Positions 34,071 to 42,170 are shown, numbered from the stretch's first letter. The stretch: 64,000 nucleotides of DNA from Paractinoplanes maris (GCF_023544465.1 NZ_JALPVL010000005.1:553975-617974), one strand, 5' to 3'. The notes: a model not told the origin generated them from the letters alone. Translations and numbers: made by a program.

Positions 34071-34949
34071 TCACCCGGGCCGGACCTCGGCGCCGTAGCG
34101 CTCCACCGCGAACTCCGACAGCCGCGCGGCCAGCGCGGCCAGGGTCGCGGCCGCGTGATGCCCGGGATCCCAGGCGGCGTAGAGCCGGATCTCCGGGCCG
34201 TCGATGCGCAGCGGGACGAGGCCGAAGCGCGGGTCGTCGGTGACCACGGCGATCCCCCGGCCGGCGGCGGCGACCGCCTGCGCCACCTGCGCGTTGCCCA
34301 CCTCGACGACCTCGCCGTAGGCCACCCCGGCCGCGTCGCAGGCCGCGTCCAGCAGCGCCCGCGGCCGGAACTCGGGAGTGAGCAGCACCAGGGGGCGGGT
34401 GACGAGATCGGCCACCGCCACCTTTGCCCGAGCCGCCCAGGGATCGTCCGCGCGGACGTACGCCCACACGGGCAGCACGGCCAAGGCCCGCGACGCCAGC
34501 GCCGGGGGTGGCGGACGGGTCACCACGGCCAGGTCGGCGCCCGCGCGCACCGCCGCGACGGCCCCGCGCGGGTCGAGCTCGCGCACCCGGGGCACCGGGT
34601 CGCCGGCCCCGAGGGTGGCCAGGAACGGCGCCAGCAGGTCGGACAGGGTCGTCGTGGGCACCGCGATGTGCAGCGCCTCGAGGCGGCCGGCCGCCAGGTC
34701 CCCGGCCACCCGCTCCAGCCGCTCGGCCTGCCGCAGCAACGCCCGGACCTCGGGCAGGAAGTCCTCGGCGGCCCGCGACAGGCGCAGGTGCCGGCCCTCC
34801 CGCTCGAACAGCCGCAGCCCCAGCTGCCGCTCCAGCTGGCGCAGCTGGCGGGAGAGCACCGGCTGGCTGACGTGCAGCAACGCCGCCGCCCGGGTGGCCG
34901 ACCCGGCCTCGGCCACGGTCGCGAAATAGCGCAGCAGCCGCAGATCCAT
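34071..34949 (-). CDS. LysR-family transcriptional regulator
   Basis: A 292-residue regulator. The N-terminal helix-turn-helix is MDLRLLRYFATVAEAGSATRAAALLHVSQPVLSRQLRQLE, in which SATRAAALLHVSQPVLSRQL is diagnostic. The effector domain has RLEALHIAVPTTT, RAGADLAVVTRPP and GRGIAVVTDDP. ATG 34949 is the conserved start. It is divergent from the aldehyde dehydrogenase gene with an inverted repeat in the 71-nt spacer, so it very probably controls that gene. Confidence 0.92.
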   Translation of the reverse strand: MDLRLLRYFATVAEAGSATRAAALLHVSQPVLSRQLRQLERQLGLRLFEREGRHLRLSRAAEDFLPEVRALLRQAERLERVAGDLAAGRLEALHIAVPTTTLSDLLAPFLATLGAGDPVPRVRELDPRGAVAAVRAGADLAVVTRPPPPALASRALAVLPVWAYVRADDPWAARAKVAVADLVTRPLVLLTPEFRPRALLDAACDAAGVAYGEVVEVGNAQVAQAVAAAGRGIAVVTDDPRFGLVPLRIDGPEIRLYAAWDPGHHAAATLAALAARLSEFAVERYGAEVRPG

Positions 34950-34969
34950 GCTCACAGGGCATGAGAATA

Positions 34970-34994
34970 GTGCCGAACGAGTCTTGGACGGCAC
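34970..34994. promoter_or_regulatory. Inverted repeat GTGCCG-N13-CGGCAC, probable LysR site
   Basis: Perfect 6-bp arms at 34970-34975 and 34989-34994 in the spacer between the LysR and dehydrogenase genes. Length and spacing fit a LysR-type regulatory binding site, placed 26 nt before the dehydrogenase ATG. Confidence 0.55.
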
Positions 34995-35020
34995 CGATCG
35001 GCGTCGCGCACGCTGGCCCC

Positions 35021-36394
35021 ATGTCCGTCTTCACTGTCGAGAACCCCGCGACCGGTCAAGTGATCGCCGAGATCGCCGACGGCACGCCGGCCGACGCCGT
35101 CGCCGCGGTCGACGCCGCGGCCGAGCGGCTGCCCGAGTGGTCCGCGCTCGCCCCGCGCACCCGCAGTGAGCTGCTCACCCGGGTCCGCGAGCTGATGCTG
35201 CGCGACGCCGGCGACCTCGCCCGGCTGATCGCGCGCGAGAACGGCAAGTCACTGGCCGACGCGCGCGGCGAGGTCACCTACGCCGCGGAGTTCTTCCGCT
35301 GGTACGCCGAGGAAGCCGTCCGCCCGCACGGCGAATACGGCCCCTCCCCGGCCGGCGGCACCCGGACGATCGTGACCCACCGCCCGGTCGGTGTCGCCGC
35401 CCTCGTGACGCCCTGGAACTTCCCGGCCGCGATGGCCACCCGCAAGATCGCACCGGCCCTGGCCGCGGGCTGCACCGTGGTGCTCAAGCCGGCCGCCGAG
35501 ACCCCGCTGACCGCGCTGGCCATCGCCCGCCTGATCACCGAGGCCGGCATCCCCGACGGCGTGGTCACGGTCGTGCCGACGACCGACGCGGCCGGTGTGG
35601 TGACCGCCTGGCTCGAGGACCCCCGGGTCCGGAAGATCTCCTTCACCGGCTCGACCGGCGTCGGCCGCCTCCTGCTCCGGCAGGCCGCCGACCGGGTTGT
35701 CAACACGTCGATGGAGCTGGGCGGCAACGCCCCCTTCATCGTCACCGCCTCGGCCGACCTCGGCGCCGCCGTCGAAGGCGCCATGCTGGCCAAGTTCCGC
35801 AACGGCGGTCAGGCGTGCACCGCGGCCAACCGGTTCTACGTGCACGCCGACGTGGCGGCCGAGTTCACCGCCCGGCTCGGCGCCCGCGTCGAGGCGCTGC
35901 GGGTCGGTCCGGCCGACGACGGCCACGACATCGGCCCGCTCATCTCGGCCCGGGCCCTCACCGGCGTGACCCGGCTGGTCGACGACGCCGTGGCCCGCGG
36001 CGCCGTGATCGCCCACCGCGCCCCGGCCCCGGCCGGCGCCGGGCACTTCTACCCGCCGACTGTCCTCACCGGACTCGGGGCGGACGACCCGCTGCTCGCC
36101 GAGGAGATCTTCGGCCCGGTCGCCCCCATCGTCGTCTGGGACCACCTGGCCGGCCTCCTGGCCGCGGTCGACAACACCGAATACGGGCTGGCCGCGTACG
36201 TCTTCGCCGAGCTGGCCGAGGCGCTGCGGATCGCCGAGTCGCTGGACGCCGGCATGGTCGGCGTCAACCGCGGCCTGGTCTCCGACCCGTCGGCCCCGTT
36301 CGGCGGCGTCAAGCAGAGCGGCCTCGGCCGCGAGGGGGCCCGGGCCGGTCTGGAGGAATACCTGGAGACCCAGTACTTCAGCGTGGCGTGGTAG
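35021..36394 (+). CDS. gabD: NAD(P)-dependent succinate-semialdehyde dehydrogenase
   Basis: A 457-residue aldehyde dehydrogenase. Motifs: TPWNFPAAMATRKIAPALAAG, VLKPAAETP, FTGSTGVGRLL, catalytic Glu in NTSMELGGNAPFIV, catalytic Cys in NGGQACTAANRFYVH, and EEIFGPVAPI and GGVKQSGLGREG at the end. The pattern is that of GabD-type enzymes, which oxidise succinate semialdehyde to succinate in GABA degradation. It starts at ATG 35021, with no clear ribosome site upstream. It is divergent from the LysR gene, which likely regulates it. No GABA aminotransferase is in the window. Confidence 0.9.
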   Translation: MSVFTVENPATGQVIAEIADGTPADAVAAVDAAAERLPEWSALAPRTRSELLTRVRELMLRDAGDLARLIARENGKSLADARGEVTYAAEFFRWYAEEAVRPHGEYGPSPAGGTRTIVTHRPVGVAALVTPWNFPAAMATRKIAPALAAGCTVVLKPAAETPLTALAIARLITEAGIPDGVVTVVPTTDAAGVVTAWLEDPRVRKISFTGSTGVGRLLLRQAADRVVNTSMELGGNAPFIVTASADLGAAVEGAMLAKFRNGGQACTAANRFYVHADVAAEFTARLGARVEALRVGPADDGHDIGPLISARALTGVTRLVDDAVARGAVIAHRAPAPAGAGHFYPPTVLTGLGADDPLLAEEIFGPVAPIVVWDHLAGLLAAVDNTEYGLAAYVFAELAEALRIAESLDAGMVGVNRGLVSDPSAPFGGVKQSGLGREGARAGLEEYLETQYFSVAW

Positions 36395-36517
36395 CGATGC
36401 ACGGTGCCCGGCCTGAGGAGCGTACGGTGACAGCACATCGGCTTCTCGACGTCTCCTCCGACGAGCGCATCGCGCCCGCCCTTCGATGGCGCGGTTGTCG
36501 CGACAGGAGGGCACCCC

Positions 36518-36970
36518 ATGACCACGACCACGATGACCCCCACCCCACGAGCTCCCGACGACGCCGTACGCCTGCGGTTGGACCCCGTCCCGTCCCGGAC
36601 CACCCTCCTCGACGGAGCCTGGTGGCCCCGATCGACCGACGCGGTCGCCGAGCTTCCCGCTCTGGTCGACGCCCTGGCCGGCCGGCGCGGCGAGATCACG
36701 CACGTTCTGCTGAACGCCGACGAATGGGATGAGCCGCATCCGCGGCGGGTCGGCGCGGGCGGCCGGGCCGTGCGGCTGGGCTGGTTCACCTCCCAGCCGG
36801 CCGGACTGATCACCGTCATGACCGACTTCGGACGTGACCGCTTCGACCTGCTGGTCGTCCCGCCGGACGCGACCCCGGCGTCGGCTGACACCGCCCTGAC
36901 CACCGCGGCCGACGGTTCCAACCACCGCCACACGCCCGAGCTCCTGGCCGCGGTCGAGCACACCGGCTGA
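36518..36970 (+). CDS. DUF5994 family protein
   Basis: A 150-residue cytoplasmic protein. The family segment LLDGAWWPRSTDAVAELPAL is followed by ITHVLLNADEWDE, RAVRLGWFTSQPAGLITVMT and RFDLLVVPPDATP. The function of DUF5994 is unknown; members are often near regulatory or ATP-binding proteins in actinomycetes. The ATG follows a strong ribosome site (CAGGAGGG). It ends 26 nt before the end of a convergent STAS-like/HATPase gene. Confidence 0.85.
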   Translation: MTTTTMTPTPRAPDDAVRLRLDPVPSRTTLLDGAWWPRSTDAVAELPALVDALAGRRGEITHVLLNADEWDEPHPRRVGAGGRAVRLGWFTSQPAGLITVMTDFGRDRFDLLVVPPDATPASADTALTTAADGSNHRHTPELLAAVEHTG

Positions 36971-36996
36971 CCGCCCCGCCCGATCCCGCTCCGCGG

Positions 36997-37821
36997 TCAC
37001 GCCACGGCGGCCCAGACCACCTTGCCGTCCCGCGCCGGCACCGCGCCCCACGCGGCAGCCGTCGCGTGGACCAGCCGCAAGCCCCGTCCCCGGTCGGCCC
37101 GCGCGATCGGCCGGCCGGCCAGCCTCAGCTCGTTCGCGGCCGGAAACCTGCTGACGCCGTCGTGGACCGCCACATGCAGCCGGGTGCCGTTGCACGACAT
37201 GGTGACGAGGAAGTCGGTGCGGGCATGCTCCACCGCGTTGGCGGCGAGCTCGGAGGCGATCAGCCAGGCGTCCGGCACCAGCTTCGGCCGGCCCCACGCG
37301 TGGCACGCCTGCGAGACCAGGTTCCGGGTGGCCTTGACCGAGGCCGCTCGAGGTTCCAAGCGGGCCTGCAGACGATCGGTGCGGCCGCGCCGCCCGGCGA
37401 TTGCCGCGCGCGCCTCCGGCATCGTGGCGTAGACGCGTGGCTGCGGTCCGCGCAGATACCGGAGGCGCCGGCTCAACGCGGTCGCGGCCGCGATACTGAA
37501 CGTCACGTGCACCGGCACGGTCTCGAACCGGGCCTGTCGCCAGAACGCCAGCCAGAAGGGCAGGCTCGACCCGTGCGGGTCGCCCAGATCGTGCAGGTCG
37601 ACGACGATGGTGGTCGACGGTCCGGCCAGACACATCCGCAGCGTTGCCGAGACCTGCTCACCCGACCGCGGTGACCACCGGCCGCGCACCACGACCTCCA
37701 CCATCGTCAGACCGGCGTCGCCCGTCACGATCACCCGCGGGCTGAGCCTCTCGGCGACCGCGGTGAGCAGGTGTGGAGGCTCGGTCGACGGTTCCTGCGC
37801 CTCAGCGCCCGCCGCGGTCAC
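36997..37821 (-). CDS. STAS-like/HATPase fusion protein (anti-sigma-type ATP-binding protein)
   Basis: A 274-residue soluble protein. Residues about 20-130 resemble a STAS domain (VVVRGRWSPRSGEQVSATL, IVVDLHDLGDPHGSSLPFWL). Residues 140-274 are an RsbW-type ATPase: N-box SELAANAVEHA, a DG box (VAVHDGVSRFP) and GRGLRLVHATAAAWG...GKVVWAAVA. There is no H-box, so it is not a histidine kinase. It joins anti-anti-sigma and anti-sigma type modules in one chain. A paralogue lies at 39895-40710, and the two bracket the GAF-ANTAR pair. GTG start at 37821, near a perfect 16-bp palindrome. Confidence 0.82.
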   Translation of the reverse strand: MTAAGAEAQEPSTEPPHLLTAVAERLSPRVIVTGDAGLTMVEVVVRGRWSPRSGEQVSATLRMCLAGPSTTIVVDLHDLGDPHGSSLPFWLAFWRQARFETVPVHVTFSIAAATALSRRLRYLRGPQPRVYATMPEARAAIAGRRGRTDRLQARLEPRAASVKATRNLVSQACHAWGRPKLVPDAWLIASELAANAVEHARTDFLVTMSCNGTRLHVAVHDGVSRFPAANELRLAGRPIARADRGRGLRLVHATAAAWGAVPARDGKVVWAAVA

Positions 37822-37844
37822 GGTGCGACAGCGACTCGCACGGC

Positions 37845-37860
37845 GCGACCGGCCGGTCGC
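37845..37860. promoter_or_regulatory. Perfect 16-bp palindrome GCGACCGGCCGGTCGC
   Basis: Fully symmetric site 23 nt upstream of the GTG of the STAS-like/HATPase gene, next to the only AT-rich stretch in the region. It looks like an operator for a dimeric regulator. Because the sequence is very GC-rich, chance cannot be excluded. Confidence 0.4.
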
Positions 37861-38289
37861 ACGGTCAATAAATTTCTCACGTGGCGATCGACGACGACCA
37901 CAGCTGCTCCCCAGGCTTCGGCGCGCTCGATGCGCTACCGGGGACCGGGGCAGCAGGACCGGGAACGGACATCCGGCACAGCCACGCTATCTCACCGGGA
38001 CCGGGCCTGGCGCTCACCAACGGGTGACGGTCGCCGACCGGGCGGGCGGCAGCGTGCCGGGAGCACGCCTGGCCCGGAGCGCGCATCTCGATACAGTGAA
38101 CCGGTGGCACTTCTGCTGCGCGAGACAGTGCACCGGCAGCGGTGGCGGGTGCCGCCCGCGTCGACCCCGCCGCCCTCGTGTGCGCGCCGCGCGGCGCCGG
38201 CCGGCCAGGGCCGAGTTCCTCCCGTCACGCGACCGACAGCATGTCGGTGGCGCGGTAGGCTACCCGCGGATCTGCTGCCTCGACCTCGG

Positions 38290-38313
38290 CGGCACCCCAC
38301 GGAAAGGGTGCCG
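38290..38313 (+). promoter_or_regulatory. 8-bp hairpin upstream of the GAF-ANTAR gene
   Basis: CGGCACCC (38290-38297) and GGGTGCCG (38306-38313) enclose CACGGAAA. Inside the loop, ACGGAA has A at position 1 and G at position 4 as ANTAR-bound hexaloops do, but the closing C/A is not a pair. The right arm can instead form GTGCC-N7-GGCAC (38308-38324), so two structures compete. It ends 72 nt before the ATG. Confidence 0.35.
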
Positions 38314-38385
38314 ACATGTGGCACAAAGCGTCGGGCAGCCGATCAGGCGGCAGGCCGGAGCGGGCCGATCCCGGTGGTGGCACCG

Positions 38386-39102
38386 ATGGATGATCCGGCT
38401 CGGACCGTTCGCCGCCTCGTCGCCGCTTCCACCCGGCCGGGCATGGCCACCGATGACTTCCTGACCCACCTGTGCCGCACCGCGGCCGAGGCGCTGTCCG
38501 CCTCGGGCGTCGGCATCAGCGTGATGACCGACGACGGCACCCGCGGGGTCTGCGCCGCGTCCGACCCGCTGAGCGAACGCGTCGAGGACCTGCAGTTCGT
38601 GATGGGCGAGGGCCCCTGCATCGACGCGTTCGCCGCACGCCGGCCGGTCCTGGTGGCTGACCTCGGAGGCAGTGCGGTGCACCGCCGGTGGCCCAGTTAC
38701 GCCTCGGCGGCCATGCAGGACGGCATCCGGGCCGTGTTCGCCTTTCCGCTGCAGGTCGGCGCGGCCCGCCTCGGCATCCTGGACGTGCTGCGGCACCAGG
38801 CCGGCCCGCTGACCGACGAGCAGGTCCCGCTGGCCCTGACCTTTGCCGACCTGACCGTGGAGGTGCTGCTCGACCGGCAGGTCGGGGCCGGGAACAGCGA
38901 CGTGACGCACGCCCCCGCGGCCGTCGACGTCGGGCACCGTGCCGAGATCTTCCAGGCCCAGGGCATGGTGATGGTCCAGCTCGGTGTCAGCCTCGGCGAG
39001 GCGCTGTCCCGGATGCGCGCCCACGCTTATGCCGAAAATCGCCCCCTCGACGACGTGGCGCGCGACATCGTCGCCCGGCGTCTGCACCTCGACAAGGACT
39101 GA
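38386..39102 (+). CDS. GAF-ANTAR transcription antiterminator
   Basis: A 238-residue protein. The GAF domain (about 20-150) shows SASGVGISVMTDDG, FVMGEGPCIDAFAARRPVLVADLGG and FAFPLQVGAARLGILDVLR. The C-terminal ANTAR domain (about 175-235) is AEIFQAQGMVMVQLGVSLGEALSRMRAHAYAENRPLDDVARDIV (quoted in part as AQGMVMVQLGVS and NRPLDDVARDIV). ANTAR domains bind paired RNA hairpins and prevent termination (known of the family); here the GAF domain would sense a ligand. ATG 38386 follows GGTGGTGG. A second GAF-ANTAR gene follows 48 nt later, and STAS-like/HATPase genes flank both. Confidence 0.9.
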   Translation: MDDPARTVRRLVAASTRPGMATDDFLTHLCRTAAEALSASGVGISVMTDDGTRGVCAASDPLSERVEDLQFVMGEGPCIDAFAARRPVLVADLGGSAVHRRWPSYASAAMQDGIRAVFAFPLQVGAARLGILDVLRHQAGPLTDEQVPLALTFADLTVEVLLDRQVGAGNSDVTHAPAAVDVGHRAEIFQAQGMVMVQLGVSLGEALSRMRAHAYAENRPLDDVARDIVARRLHLDKD

Positions 39103-39150
39103 CCTGCTCATGAACGACCGCGACAGTGCACGGCAAGCCGGGAGGCTGGC

Positions 39151-39882
39151 ATGACCACCGTATCCGCGGAACGACTCGCGGCGATCTTCGTCGAGGCGGC
39201 CGACACTCTCGTCGACGACTTCGACCTCATCGAGTTCCTGCACATGCTCACCGAGCGCGCCACCCACCTGGTCGGCGCCGCGGCCACCGGACTGGTCATG
39301 GCCGACCCGCGCGGGCGTCTGGAGTTCATGGCCGCCTCCGACGAGGGCGCCCGGATGCTCGAGCTGTTCCAGTTGCAGAACGAGGAGGGTCCCTGCCTGG
39401 AGGCGTTCACCACCGGACAACCGGTCATCAACATCGACCTCGCGGCGGCCGCCGGCCGATGGCCCCGTTTCGCCCCCCGTGCGACCTCGGCCGGCTATCA
39501 ATCGGTGCACGCCTTCCCGATGCGGGTCCGCGAGCGGGTGATCGGCGCGCTCAACGTCTTCGGGGACACCAAGGGCGGCACCTTCACCGGCGCCGACGTC
39601 CCGATCATGCAAGCCCTCACCGACATCGCGACGATCGGGCTGCTGCAGGAACGCACGATCAGCCAGAGCGAGATCCTGACCGAGCAGTTGCAGGGCGCGC
39701 TCAACAGCCGGATCGTCGTCGAGCAGGCCAAGGGCGCGGTCGCCCAGGCGTGCCGGGTCACCGTCGACGAGGCGTTCGCCGTGATCCGCCGATTCGCCCG
39801 CGATCACAACCGCAAACTGACCGAGGTCGCCCGGGCCATCACCGAGGAGCCCGGCCTGGCCGCGCGGATGATCGTCCGCTGA
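39151..39882 (+). CDS. GAF-ANTAR transcription antiterminator (second copy)
   Basis: A 243-residue paralogue of the preceding protein. The GAF part has ATGLVMADPRGRLEFMAASDE, QNEEGPCLEAFTTGQPVINID and HAFPMRVRERVIGALNVFGD. The ANTAR part has RIVVEQAKGAVAQACRVTVDEAF and RDHNRKLTEVARAI. The ATG follows GGGAGG. The two proteins differ strongly outside the motifs, so this is an old duplication or a joint acquisition, not a recent copy. It ends 12 nt from the stop of the second STAS-like/HATPase gene. Confidence 0.9.
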   Translation: MTTVSAERLAAIFVEAADTLVDDFDLIEFLHMLTERATHLVGAAATGLVMADPRGRLEFMAASDEGARMLELFQLQNEEGPCLEAFTTGQPVINIDLAAAAGRWPRFAPRATSAGYQSVHAFPMRVRERVIGALNVFGDTKGGTFTGADVPIMQALTDIATIGLLQERTISQSEILTEQLQGALNSRIVVEQAKGAVAQACRVTVDEAFAVIRRFARDHNRKLTEVARAITEEPGLAARMIVR

Positions 39883-39894
39883 CCGCGAGGCGGG

Positions 39895-40710
39895 TCACAT
39901 CAGCGTGGCCCACACCACCTTGCCACCGCGGGTGGGCATAGCTCCCCACGCGGCGGCGACCGCGTCCACCAGCAGAAGGCCGCGACCTCGGGGGGTAGCC
40001 GCCGGACCGGCCGCCGCCGGTCGGTGCAGACGCGGGAACGCGCGCGCGCCGTCCTGCACCGCCACGTGCAGCCGGTCGGCCTGACGGGAGAGCGTGACGA
40101 CGAAGTCACTGCCGGCGTGCTCGACCGCGTTGGCGGCCAGCTCGGACGCGGTCAGCGAGGCGTCGTGCAGCAGATGGGGCAGGCCCCAGTCGCGACAAGC
40201 TTGCTTCACCAGGTCACGGGCGACCCGTACGCGATCCGGCCGCGGCTCCAGCCGCACCTGCAACCGATCGGTCCGGGACACCATCGGGGCCACCGCGAGA
40301 CGCGCCTGCGCGGTGCCGGCAAACAAGCGCGGTCCGTCGACGACGCGCAACCGCCGGCCCAGCGAGCTCGTGCCGGGCACGCAGAACATCAGCTCGACCG
40401 GCGACGCCGCCAGCCGGGCGCGGCTCCAGGCCGCCGCCCAGAACGGCATGCTGAGACCCGGCGGATCGTCGAGATGATGCAGGTCGATGATGGTGAAGAG
40501 GGACGGGCCGGCCAGGCACAGCCGCAGGCAGGCGGAGATCTGGTTGCCGAACTGCGGCGACCATTCACCATGGGCGGCCATCTCGACCACGGCGGTGGTC
40601 GCCTCGCCGGTGACCGCCACCGCCACACCACGACGATCGGTCAGGGTGGTGAGCAGATGGGGCGGCTTGAGCGGGGGTGTGCGGTCCCGGTTCCCGGCGG
40701 CGGTAACCAT
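39895..40710 (-). CDS. STAS-like/HATPase fusion protein (second copy)
   Basis: A 271-residue paralogue of the 36997-37821 product. The shared plan is PPHLLT near the start, a STAS-like half (MAAHGEWSPQFGNQISACLRLCLAG, IIDLHHLDDPPGLSMPFWAAAW) and an RsbW-type ATPase (TASELAANAVEHA, VAVQDGARAFP, RGRGLLLVDAVAAAWG, GGKVVWATLM). The Ser-Ser at the STAS-like loop of the first copy is Leu-Ser here. ATG 40710 (MVTAAGN) is chosen by alignment with the paralogue; the frame is open to 40836. It would bind a sigma factor or an anti-anti-sigma partner (inference). Confidence 0.82.
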   Translation of the reverse strand: MVTAAGNRDRTPPLKPPHLLTTLTDRRGVAVAVTGEATTAVVEMAAHGEWSPQFGNQISACLRLCLAGPSLFTIIDLHHLDDPPGLSMPFWAAAWSRARLAASPVELMFCVPGTSSLGRRLRVVDGPRLFAGTAQARLAVAPMVSRTDRLQVRLEPRPDRVRVARDLVKQACRDWGLPHLLHDASLTASELAANAVEHAGSDFVVTLSRQADRLHVAVQDGARAFPRLHRPAAAGPAATPRGRGLLLVDAVAAAWGAMPTRGGKVVWATLM

Positions 40711-40918
40711 CGATCGGCCACGATCGGCATTCGCAAGCACGGCTGCTCCCGAGCACATAGTCCATAGGAGTGCACTGCCGAGGTCTGGAGCAGCCGGCGA
40801 GGAGAAACCTCCCCGCATGACCCAAACATAGAGCAACCAGCCCTAGATCGACCCTCACCGTCGAGTCAACCTTCGGACGGGCTACGTCCCGCCGGAGATG
40901 TCACTCTGCCTGAGGCAT

Positions 40919-40940
40919 CCTAGGAGGCTAGGTTTAAAAT
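40919..40940 (+). promoter_or_regulatory. Inverted repeat and -10-like box before the ECF sigma gene
   Basis: CCTAG (40919-40923) and CTAGG (40928-40932) flank GAGG, followed at once by TAAAAT (40935-40940), a good -10. The repeat falls in the expected -35/-10 spacer, so it could be an operator. A matching -35 is not clear. Transcripts would begin near 40947. Confidence 0.35.
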
Positions 40941-40981
40941 CTCTACCCATCCGCACCGGCCGGGTGACCGAATCACCGCCG

Positions 40982-41560
40982 ATGGACTCCGACGACGAGC
41001 TCGCCTCGCGGCTGCGCGGCGGTGACGAGAGAGCGCTGCGTGCCGCCTACGACCGGCACGGCGCAGCCGTGTTCTATCTGGCCCAGCGACTGCTGGGCAA
41101 TCGCGCCGACGCCGAGGACGTGACCCAGCTGACGTTCGTGGCCGCCTGGACCGGCCGTGACGGCTACGACCCTCAGCGCGGCACGATGCTGGGCTGGCTG
41201 CTCGGCATCGCCCGGCGCAAGGCCGTCGACCGGATGCGGTCGGCGGCGCGCGATGATCGGGTGACCGAGACCGTACGGGCCCACCTCGTGCCCCCCGACG
41301 GCCGGGAGACCCCGGAACGGGTTGTGGACCGGCTGGTCGTGGCCGACGAGATGGGCCGGCTGCCCGAGGAACAGAGGCGCACGCTGGAACTGGCGTTCTT
41401 CGACGACCTGACCCACCACCAGATAGCGGCCGTCACCGGGCTGCCGCTCGGTACGGTCAAGAGCCATATCCGGCGCGGAATGGCGAACCTGCGACGACGT
41501 TGGGAGGTTGACGGTGCACCATCTGGATCCCGATCGGTTGGTCCTACTCGCGCTCTCTGA
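40982..41560 (+). CDS. ECF-family RNA polymerase sigma factor
   Basis: A 192-residue sigma factor. Region 2: ALRAAYDRHGAAVFYLAQRLLGNRADAEDVTQLTFVAAWTG (quoted in part as LLGNRADAEDVTQ). Region 4: LPEEQRRTLELAFFDDLTHHQIAAVTGLPLGTVKSHIRRGM (in part HHQIAAVTGLPLGTVKSHIR). Starts at ATG 40982 or GTG 40964. Its 3' end overlaps the anti-sigma gene by 47 nt. The pairing with an RskA-type anti-sigma factor puts it in the SigK/ECF19-like type, controlled by release from a membrane-bound partner. Confidence 0.93.
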   Translation: MDSDDELASRLRGGDERALRAAYDRHGAAVFYLAQRLLGNRADAEDVTQLTFVAAWTGRDGYDPQRGTMLGWLLGIARRKAVDRMRSAARDDRVTETVRAHLVPPDGRETPERVVDRLVVADEMGRLPEEQRRTLELAFFDDLTHHQIAAVTGLPLGTVKSHIRRGMANLRRRWEVDGAPSGSRSVGPTRAL

Positions 41561-42170
41561 CGAGCCCGGGCTGGACGAGTCGGATCATCTGGACGGATGC
41601 GCCGCCTGCCGCCACGACCTCGCCGCCCTGCGCGACGTGGCCGGGATCGGCGCCGAGCTGCAGGACCTGCGTGATCTGCCGGCGCCCCCCGAGCACGTCT
41701 GGTCGGCGATCGAGTCCGAGATCGCCGGCCCGGCCCGGCGCCGCCGGCCCCGCCGGCTGGTGCCGGCGATGGCGGCCGCCGTGGCGGCGGTGGTCGCCGT
41801 CGCCGGTGCCGTGGCGTTCTTCCGGGCGCCGGCCGAGCAGGTCGTCGCCCGGGCCACGCTCACCCCGCTGGCCACCGTGCCGGCGGGCGCCGGAGGCAGC
41901 GTCCGGGTGCTCGCCGACGGGCAGATGCGGATCGAGGTCCGCAATCTGCCCCTGACCACCGGTTTCCACGAGGTGTGGCTGATCGACCCGGACGACCTGA
42001 CCAGGATGGTGGCTCTGGGCAACCTGGGCGACCGGCCGGACGAGGTGCTGCCGGTGCCGGCCGGCGTCGACATGAACCGATACAGCCTGGTCGACGTCAG
42101 CGACGAGCCGCACGACGGCGACGCCACCCACTCCGGCCGCAGCCTGCTCCGGGGCACCTTGACGTCCTGA
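41514..42170 (+). CDS. RskA-type anti-sigma factor
   Basis: A 218-residue membrane protein. The N-terminal zinc-binding anti-sigma domain has the HxxxCxxC motif in HLDGCAACRHDL. One membrane helix (VPAMAAAVAAVVAVAGAVAFF) is at about 83-103. The outer domain matches RskA: ATLTPLATVPAGAGGSVRVL, LTTGFHEVWLIDPDDLTRMV, YSLVDVSDEPHDGDATHSGRSLLRG (in part). The GTG at 41514 lies 6 nt after GGGAGG and is preferred to a TTG two codons earlier. It should hold the sigma factor at the membrane until cut by proteases. A terminator follows. Confidence 0.92.
   Translation: MHHLDPDRLVLLALSDEPGLDESDHLDGCAACRHDLAALRDVAGIGAELQDLRDLPAPPEHVWSAIESEIAGPARRRRPRRLVPAMAAAVAAVVAVAGAVAFFRAPAEQVVARATLTPLATVPAGAGGSVRVLADGQMRIEVRNLPLTTGFHEVWLIDPDDLTRMVALGNLGDRPDEVLPVPAGVDMNRYSLVDVSDEPHDGDATHSGRSLLRGTLTS

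Larger units (their letters stand above)
37822..38385. other. 564-nt divergent region without a clear gene
   Basis: Lies between the STAS-like/HATPase gene (minus) and the first GAF-ANTAR gene (plus). It holds a 16-bp palindrome (37845-37860), an AT-rich patch (37864-37880) and the hairpin at 38290-38313. One frame is open through most of it in line with the GAF-ANTAR gene, but the sequence is arginine-rich without a domain, so I do not call it coding. Confidence 0.55.

Noticed and set aside
38338..38351. Second ANTAR-type hairpin (GCCG-ATCAGG-CGGC) before the GAF-ANTAR gene
   Set aside because: The hexaloop has A at position 1 but A instead of G at position 4, the stem is only 4 bp, and it is 24 nt from the first hairpin. 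It does not complete a canonical pair.
36997..40710. The two HATPase proteins as sensor histidine kinases
   Set aside because: Neither has a phospho-acceptor histidine box or membrane helices. The ATPase type (SELAANAVEHA, GRGL) and the N-terminal STAS-like half point to the RsbW group instead.
40898..40981. N-terminal extension of the ECF sigma factor from ATG 40898
   Set aside because: The added residues are basic and unlike region 1/2 of ECF factors, and the -10-like TAAAAT at 40935-40940 falls inside it, placing the transcript start downstream.
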